DNA of 64,000 nt from Actinacidiphila cocklensis (GTDB taxonomy: Bacteria; Actinomycetota; Actinomycetes; Streptomycetales; Streptomycetaceae). How positions within the stretch are numbered: the stretch's first letter is position 1; the number at the start of each line of letters is the position of its first letter. Both the position numbers and the translations under genes were made by a program. The stretch is from positions 114,611-178,610 of the forward strand of contig NZ_CAJSLV010000046.1 in the NCBI RefSeq assembly GCF_907177275.1, given 5' to 3'. The notes beneath the pieces are model-generated. The model did not search any database and was not told where the DNA came from. It saw nothing but the letters and a program-made list of their open reading frames with translations. Shown here piece after piece: positions 59,808 to 64,000 of this stretch.

Positions 59808-60683
59808 TCAGGGGCCGAAGCTGGCGAAATAGCCTGCCGCCATGTCCTCGGCGGCGTGGCCCTGGTCGGCGGCGCGCTGGAAGCGGGCGGCGCCGGCGGC
59901 GGCGAGGTCCATGCGGGCTCCGGCGGCCTCGCCGGCCGCGGCGATGAGCCGGAGGTCCTTGGCGGCGCCCTCGACCGTGAAGTTGGGGGTGAAGTCGCCG
60001 CCGAGGATCGCCGCGGCCTTCATGCGCAGGTAGGGCACGTCCAGGGCGCCGCCCTCGATGGTCCCGAGGAAGTGGTCGGGGTCGACGCCCAGGGCCTTGG
60101 CCAGGGCCAGCGTTTCGCCGGTGGCCGCGGTCAGGGCGAGCACCCAGTTGTTGATGACCAGCTTGAGCCGGCTGGCCGGCCCGTCGGCCGCGTCGCCCGG
60201 CAGCCACAGGGTGCTGGCGCCGATCGCGTCGAAGACCTTGTCGGCGACGGGTCTGGCGGCGTCAGGACCCGCGGCCATGACGTTCAGCTGCCCGGCGTCG
60301 GCGACCGGTCGCGTGCCGAGGACGGGCGCGTCGACGAAGAGCAGGCCGTGCTCGGCGGCGAACGCGGCGAGCCCGGCCTGCGCCTCGGGTCCCACGGTGC
60401 CGGTCTGCAGCCAGACCGCGCCGGGGCGCAGGGCCTCGGCCGCGCCCTCCACGACGGCGCGGGTGGCGGGGCCGTCGAGCAGCATGGTGAGGACGGCGTC
60501 GGCGCCGCGTACGGCCTCCGCGGCGTCGGCGACGACCCGTACGCCGTCGGCGGCCAGCGGCTCGGCGCGGGACAGGGTGCGGTTCCAGGCGCGGACGTCG
60601 TGGCCCGCGGCGGACAGGTTGCGGGCCATCCCGGCGCCCATGAGGCCGGTGCCGAGGACCGCGACGGTGAGAGAGTCGGACAT
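59808..60683 (-). CDS. NAD(P)-dependent 3-hydroxyisobutyrate-dehydrogenase-like enzyme
   Basis: A 291-residue protein. The Rossmann motif VAVLGTGLMGAGMARNLSAA is at residues about 7-26, then VRAWNRTLSRAEPLAADGV, VLTMLLDGPATRAVVEG, the substrate motif FVDAPVLGTRPVADAGQL and the catalytic Lys region ASRLKLVINNWVLALTAATG. Members reduce or oxidise beta-hydroxyacids or act as imine reductases; the substrate is unknown. Confidence 0.9.
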   Translation of the reverse strand: MSDSLTVAVLGTGLMGAGMARNLSAAGHDVRAWNRTLSRAEPLAADGVRVVADAAEAVRGADAVLTMLLDGPATRAVVEGAAEALRPGAVWLQTGTVGPEAQAGLAAFAAEHGLLFVDAPVLGTRPVADAGQLNVMAAGPDAARPVADKVFDAIGASTLWLPGDAADGPASRLKLVINNWVLALTAATGETLALAKALGVDPDHFLGTIEGGALDVPYLRMKAAAILGGDFTPNFTVEGAAKDLRLIAAAGEAAGARMDLAAAGAARFQRAADQGHAAEDMAAGYFASFGP

Positions 60684-60737
60684 GACGGCAGGTTACGTGC
60701 CGCAGGCCGGACCCGGCGGCACCCGGCTGAGCGTGTG

Positions 60738-61232
60738 TCAGACGACCTGGTGCAGCCAGCGGACCGGCGCGCCCTCACCCGCGTAGCGGAACGGCTCCAG
60801 CTCGTCGTCCCACGGCTTGCCCAGCAGCCGGGACAGCTCGGTCTCCAGATCGGCCTCGCCGACGGCGGCCCGCTGCATGGCGGCGCGCAGCCGGTCCTCG
60901 GGGATCAGGATGTCGCCGTGCATGCCGATGACCGCATGGAAGATGCCCAGGTCCGGTGTGGCGCTGTAGCGCTCACCCTCGGCGCCCGCGGACGGCTCCG
61001 CGGTGACCTCGAAGCGCAGCATCTGCCAGCCGCGCAGCGCGGACGCCAGCTTGGACGCGGTTCCGGGTTCGCCCTGCCAGGAGAACTCGGCCCGCCAGGT
61101 CCCCGGCGCGGCCGGCTGCCGGATCCAGTCCAGGCTGACGCGCACGCCGAGGACGCCCGCCACAGCCCATTCGACGTGCGGGCAGAGCGCGCGCGGTGCG
61201 GCGTGCACGTACAGAACACCACGGGTCGTCAC
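60738..61232 (-). CDS. DUF3145 domain protein
   Basis: A 164-residue protein; GTG at complement 61232 with a near-perfect GGAGGTACC ribosome site. TTRGVLYVHAAPRALCPHVE and VSLDWIRQPAAPGTWRAEFS, with ending GKPWDDELEPFRYAGEG and APVRWLHQVV, are the DUF3145 signature, an actinobacterial family of unknown role conserved near fatty acid genes. Confidence 0.92.
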   Translation of the reverse strand: MTTRGVLYVHAAPRALCPHVEWAVAGVLGVRVSLDWIRQPAAPGTWRAEFSWQGEPGTASKLASALRGWQMLRFEVTAEPSAGAEGERYSATPDLGIFHAVIGMHGDILIPEDRLRAAMQRAAVGEADLETELSRLLGKPWDDELEPFRYAGEGAPVRWLHQVV

Positions 61233-61494
61233 CGGTACCTCCAGTGTGGGACGAGGTTCGCCTTCCCCAGCGGCCTCACCACCCGAACCGGCTGCTCCGG
61301 GGCAACATGAGAGACATTCTGCACTATTCGCGGCAAACAGGACAACTACTGACGGTTTGACGCCCGGTCGCGGTCGACCTCCCGTCACATCGATCCGGGT
61401 GTCAGGGAAAAAGCTACCGTGCGGCGTCTACGAGAGCGTGACGTACCGTCGGGCTGTTACCGGATGTCACCCCATCGTCGGAGGGAAGTGCCGC
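61233..61494. other. divergent intergenic region
   Basis: A 262-bp gap between DUF3145 (leftward) and the SGNH hydrolase (rightward), with AT-richer patches near 61310-61360 and 61400-61450 that probably hold the two promoters. No gene or strong dyad is seen. Confidence 0.4.
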
Positions 61495-62427
61495 ATGCGA
61501 CCGCTGCTGCGACCCGGCCTTGTACTGGCCGTCGGTGCCGTTCTGCTGGGCGGATGCCTCTCCGGATGCTCCTCGGGCGGCTCGCCGGACGGCGAGCGGG
61601 CACCCACGACCGGGTCCCCCACCGCACACACCTCGCATTCCGCGCGGAAGCCCGCGCCCGCCGCGCCAGCCGCCCCGGCCCGCCCGTGGAACGTCCACCC
61701 GGCGTCGGTGGCCGCGCTCGGCGACTCCATCACCCGCGGCTTCGACGCCTGCAAGCCGCTGTCCGACTGCCCCGAGGTGTCGTGGGCGACCGGCTCGCGC
61801 ACCGGTGTCGGGAGCCTCACCCGCCGGCTGACCACGGCCGCGCCCGCCACCCGCAGCTGGAATCTCGCCGGCACCGGCGCCAGGGTCGCCGACCTCCAGG
61901 ACCAGGCGCGGACCGCGGCGGCCCACCGGCCGGCCATGGTGACGGTGCTGATCGGCGCGAACGACGCCTGCGCCTCGCGGCTCGGCACGATGACGCCGGT
62001 CGCCGACTTCCGCAGCGACTTCGCCGCCGCGATGGCGTATCTGCACAAGACGCTGCCGGCCACCCAGATCCTGGTGGCCAGCATCCCGGACCTGGAACGG
62101 CTGTGGTCGGTGGGCCGGTCCAACGTGCTGGGCAAGGAGGTCTGGAAGCTCGGCCTGTGCCCGACGATGCTCGACGACCCCGACTCGCAGAGCGCCGCCG
62201 CCAAGTCCCGGCGCACCGCGGTCCGCGACCGGGTGGTCGCCTACAACGAGGTGCTCGGGCAGGTCTGCGGGCAGTACGTGCGCTGCCGCTACGACGGCGG
62301 CGCCGTCTTCGGCTACCGCTTCGGCACGGACGAGCTGAGCAGCTGGGACTGGTTCCACCCGAACGAGAAGGGCCAGGAGCAACTGGCCGCCCTGCTGGCC
62401 GCGGTGGCCTTCAGGCCGCAGCAGTGA
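61495..62427 (+). CDS. SGNH/GDSL hydrolase lipoprotein
   Basis: A 310-residue protein; ATG 61495 behind GGAGGG. The signal peptide ends in a lipobox (LLGGC or LSGC, about residues 18-25), then a Ser/Pro/Ala linker. The SGNH domain has block I VAALGDSITRGFD (Ser), block II Gly/Asn in NLAGTGARV, block III LIGANDACAS and block V WDWFHPNEKG (Asp, His). It is a secreted, membrane-anchored esterase or lipase. Confidence 0.92.
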   Translation: MRPLLRPGLVLAVGAVLLGGCLSGCSSGGSPDGERAPTTGSPTAHTSHSARKPAPAAPAAPARPWNVHPASVAALGDSITRGFDACKPLSDCPEVSWATGSRTGVGSLTRRLTTAAPATRSWNLAGTGARVADLQDQARTAAAHRPAMVTVLIGANDACASRLGTMTPVADFRSDFAAAMAYLHKTLPATQILVASIPDLERLWSVGRSNVLGKEVWKLGLCPTMLDDPDSQSAAAKSRRTAVRDRVVAYNEVLGQVCGQYVRCRYDGGAVFGYRFGTDELSSWDWFHPNEKGQEQLAALLAAVAFRPQQ

Positions 62428-62445
62428 CGCGCCTGTCCCCCGGCC

Positions 62446-64000
62446 CTACGCGAGGGTGATGGTCAGCGGGCCGGTGGAGAGCTCCAAGGGGCCTGCGGGG
62501 AGCTGCCAGGCGGCCGCGCCGGGCTGGTAGGTGGACGCCGCCCTGCGGGGCACGGGGATGACGGCCTCGGCCACGTCGCCGGGAGCGGCCGTGACGCAGC
62601 GGAAGCCGGCGAGCCGCCGCCCCTGCGGACCGTCGAGGTAGAGCTGGACGACCTCCCGCCCGGCCCGGGGGCCGACGTTGCGGACCCGGACCGTCACGGA
62701 CGCCAGATCCGCCTCCGCGGACGGCGGGAGGGCGATCAGCTCCTCGTACGCCCACGACGTGTAGCCGAGCCCGTGCCCGAACGGATACGCCGGTGCGGGC
62801 ACCCCGGGTTGCTCCCAGGCGCGGTAGCCGACGAGGACCCCCTCGTCGTAGGACAGCACGCCGTCCCGCGGGGCGACCTCGGTGACGGGCGCGTCGGAGA
62901 GCCGGACCGGCCAGGTGGTGGGGAGCCGCCCGCCCGGCTCGACCTCGCCGAGCAGCACGTCCGCGAGGGCGGCGCCGCCCTCCTGCCCCGGAAACCAGCA
63001 CAGCAGCACCGCGGCCACGTCCTCCCGCCACGGGAGTTCCACCGGCGCACCGGAGTTGACGAGCACGACGGTGCGGGGGTTGGCCGCGGCGACCCGCGCG
63101 ACGAGCTCGTCCTGCCGCCCGGGCAGCCGCAGGTCCCGCCGGTCGAAGCCCTCCGACTCGACGCGCTCGGTGGTGCCGACGACGACCACCGCCGTGGCCG
63201 CGGCCCGCGCCGCCGCGACCGCCTCGGCCAGCAACTCCTCCTCGTCCCGCTCGGGTTCGCCGTGCAGCAGGCTGCACCCGATGGCCTGGATGGGCAGTTC
63301 CACGTCCTTGGGCGGCGCGTAGAGCAGGCTGACCGGCACCGGCTCGCCCGCCGCGAGGCGCACCGTGCCGCGCTCCGTCGGCGTACCGAAGAAGGCCTCG
63401 AAGGGGTCGGAGTGCGGGTCGGACTGCGGACCGTCGTAGAGGACCCGGCCCGCGACGGCGAGGGTGAAGGCGCCGGTGCCGCGGGTGCCGAAGCGGTGCT
63501 CGCCGCCGACCGCGGGGGTGAAGGTGCCGCACACCTCGACGGTGTGCACCTCGTCGTGGTCGATGCCCTCCGGCATCTCGCCGAACCACTGCACCTGGCC
63601 CGACGGCAATGCCTCGGAGCCGAGTTCGCGCCCGTCGGCCGCGCGGGCCACCGCCCGCAGGGCGAACCCGGAGGCGGCGGGCGGCAGTTCCTCGCTCGGG
63701 TCGGCGCCGAGCGCGTAGCCCAGCGGTACGCCCGCGGGCAGCGCCTCGCGCAGCGCGTCGAGCAGCGAGACCACCCGGGCGGGGAAGACCTGCGCCGATC
63801 CGCCGCCCAGGATGCGCGGTTCGCGCGCGGCGGCACCGATCAGGGCGATGCCGCCGCGCGCAGCGGCGGGGTCGAGCGGCAGCACCGGGGCCTCGCCGCA
63901 GACCGCGTTGCGCAGCAGGACGCAGCCGCGGCCGGCGATCTCCCGGGCGAGCGCGGCGCCGTCGATCGGCGCCGGGCGGTCGGCGGGCGCGACGGCCGCG
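62446..64000 (-). CDS. glycoside hydrolase family 3 beta-glucosidase, C-terminal part
   Basis: The frame is open to the right edge, so the N-terminal TIM barrel is missing. Visible from the edge inward: LAREIAGRGCVLLRN and the GH3 C-terminal domain (ALIGAAAREPRILGGGSAQV), an inserted PA14-like domain (about VCGTFTPAVGGEHRFGTRGT), then VVVVGTTERVESEGFDRRDL, LPGRQDELVARVAAANPRTV, FPGQEGGAALADVLLGEV, PFGHGLGYTSWAY and a fibronectin type III-like end (VTVRVRNVGPRAGREVVQLY). The order is that of PA14-containing beta-glucosidases (BglB/BgxA type). Confidence 0.93.
   Translation of the reverse strand, partial: AAVAPADRPAPIDGAALAREIAGRGCVLLRNAVCGEAPVLPLDPAAARGGIALIGAAAREPRILGGGSAQVFPARVVSLLDALREALPAGVPLGYALGADPSEELPPAASGFALRAVARAADGRELGSEALPSGQVQWFGEMPEGIDHDEVHTVEVCGTFTPAVGGEHRFGTRGTGAFTLAVAGRVLYDGPQSDPHSDPFEAFFGTPTERGTVRLAAGEPVPVSLLYAPPKDVELPIQAIGCSLLHGEPERDEEELLAEAVAAARAAATAVVVVGTTERVESEGFDRRDLRLPGRQDELVARVAAANPRTVVLVNSGAPVELPWREDVAAVLLCWFPGQEGGAALADVLLGEVEPGGRLPTTWPVRLSDAPVTEVAPRDGVLSYDEGVLVGYRAWEQPGVPAPAYPFGHGLGYTSWAYEELIALPPSAEADLASVTVRVRNVGPRAGREVVQLYLDGPQGRRLAGFRCVTAAPGDVAEAVIPVPRRAASTYQPGAAAWQLPAGPLELSTGPLTITLA

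Overview
The window comes from a high-GC actinomycete chromosome, almost certainly a member of the Streptomycetaceae. The evidence is strong third-position GC bias, the FasR-fabD-fabH-acpP-fabF block, the ahpE-like/DUF3052/aceE neighbourhood, DUF3145, DUF4429, a WhiJ-type XRE/DUF5753 locus and a tellurium-resistance (Ter) gene island.

Positions 1 to about 31,750 are an integrated element with a complete siphovirus late region. It begins (left end cut off) with the 3' part of an FtsK/SpoIIIE-type DNA translocase, a protein more usual in actinobacterial conjugative elements. Next comes a lower-GC cargo zone: a TIGR04255 protein, an HTH protein and an unrecognised protein in a tight operon, lying between a decayed and an intact copy of a small HTH gene. 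From 4.6 kb the phage order is HNH endonuclease, putative cos region, terminase small and large subunits, portal, an in-frame fusion of ClpP-like prohead protease with HK97-type major capsid protein, connectors, tail tube, tail chaperones G/GT (-1 frameshift on GGGAAAC), tape measure with a transglycosylase domain, distal tail and tip proteins. Lysis genes follow: a DUF1906 endolysin, two small membrane proteins and a collagen-like membrane protein. Then come a KilAC-type antirepressor, a leftward WhiJ-like regulatory locus, several very small genes, an XRE repressor-like gene and a putative SOS box. The right border is a tRNA-Val(TAC) gene on the minus strand whose 3' end faces the element, a typical integration target. 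No integrase is visible; it should lie beyond the left edge.

From 31.8 kb the sequence looks like core chromosome. 32-35.5 kb: a coiled-coil protein, an FmdB zinc ribbon, a DUF4383 membrane protein, an O-methyltransferase and a P-loop kinase. 35.6-44.5 kb: a Ter stress island with HAD hydrolase, a fused phosphoribosyltransferase/StiP protein and a CitE-like aldolase (the biosynthetic arm), then four TerD-family proteins and a TerC/DUF475 membrane protein. 44.6-48.9 kb: peroxiredoxin, DUF3052 and the pyruvate dehydrogenase E1 gene aceE. 49-54.6 kb: alpha/beta hydrolase, DUF4429, an aldo/keto reductase with its MerR regulator and a recognisable 19-bp-spacer promoter, a serine hydrolase, a patch of dispersed repeats, and a pirin. 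54.7-59.6 kb: the fatty-acid synthase II operon behind its activator gene fasR. 59.8-64 kb: an NAD(P)-dependent dehydrogenase, DUF3145, an SGNH hydrolase lipoprotein, and a GH3 beta-glucosidase that runs off the right edge.

All functional calls rest on reading motifs and gene order by eye; no database search was run.
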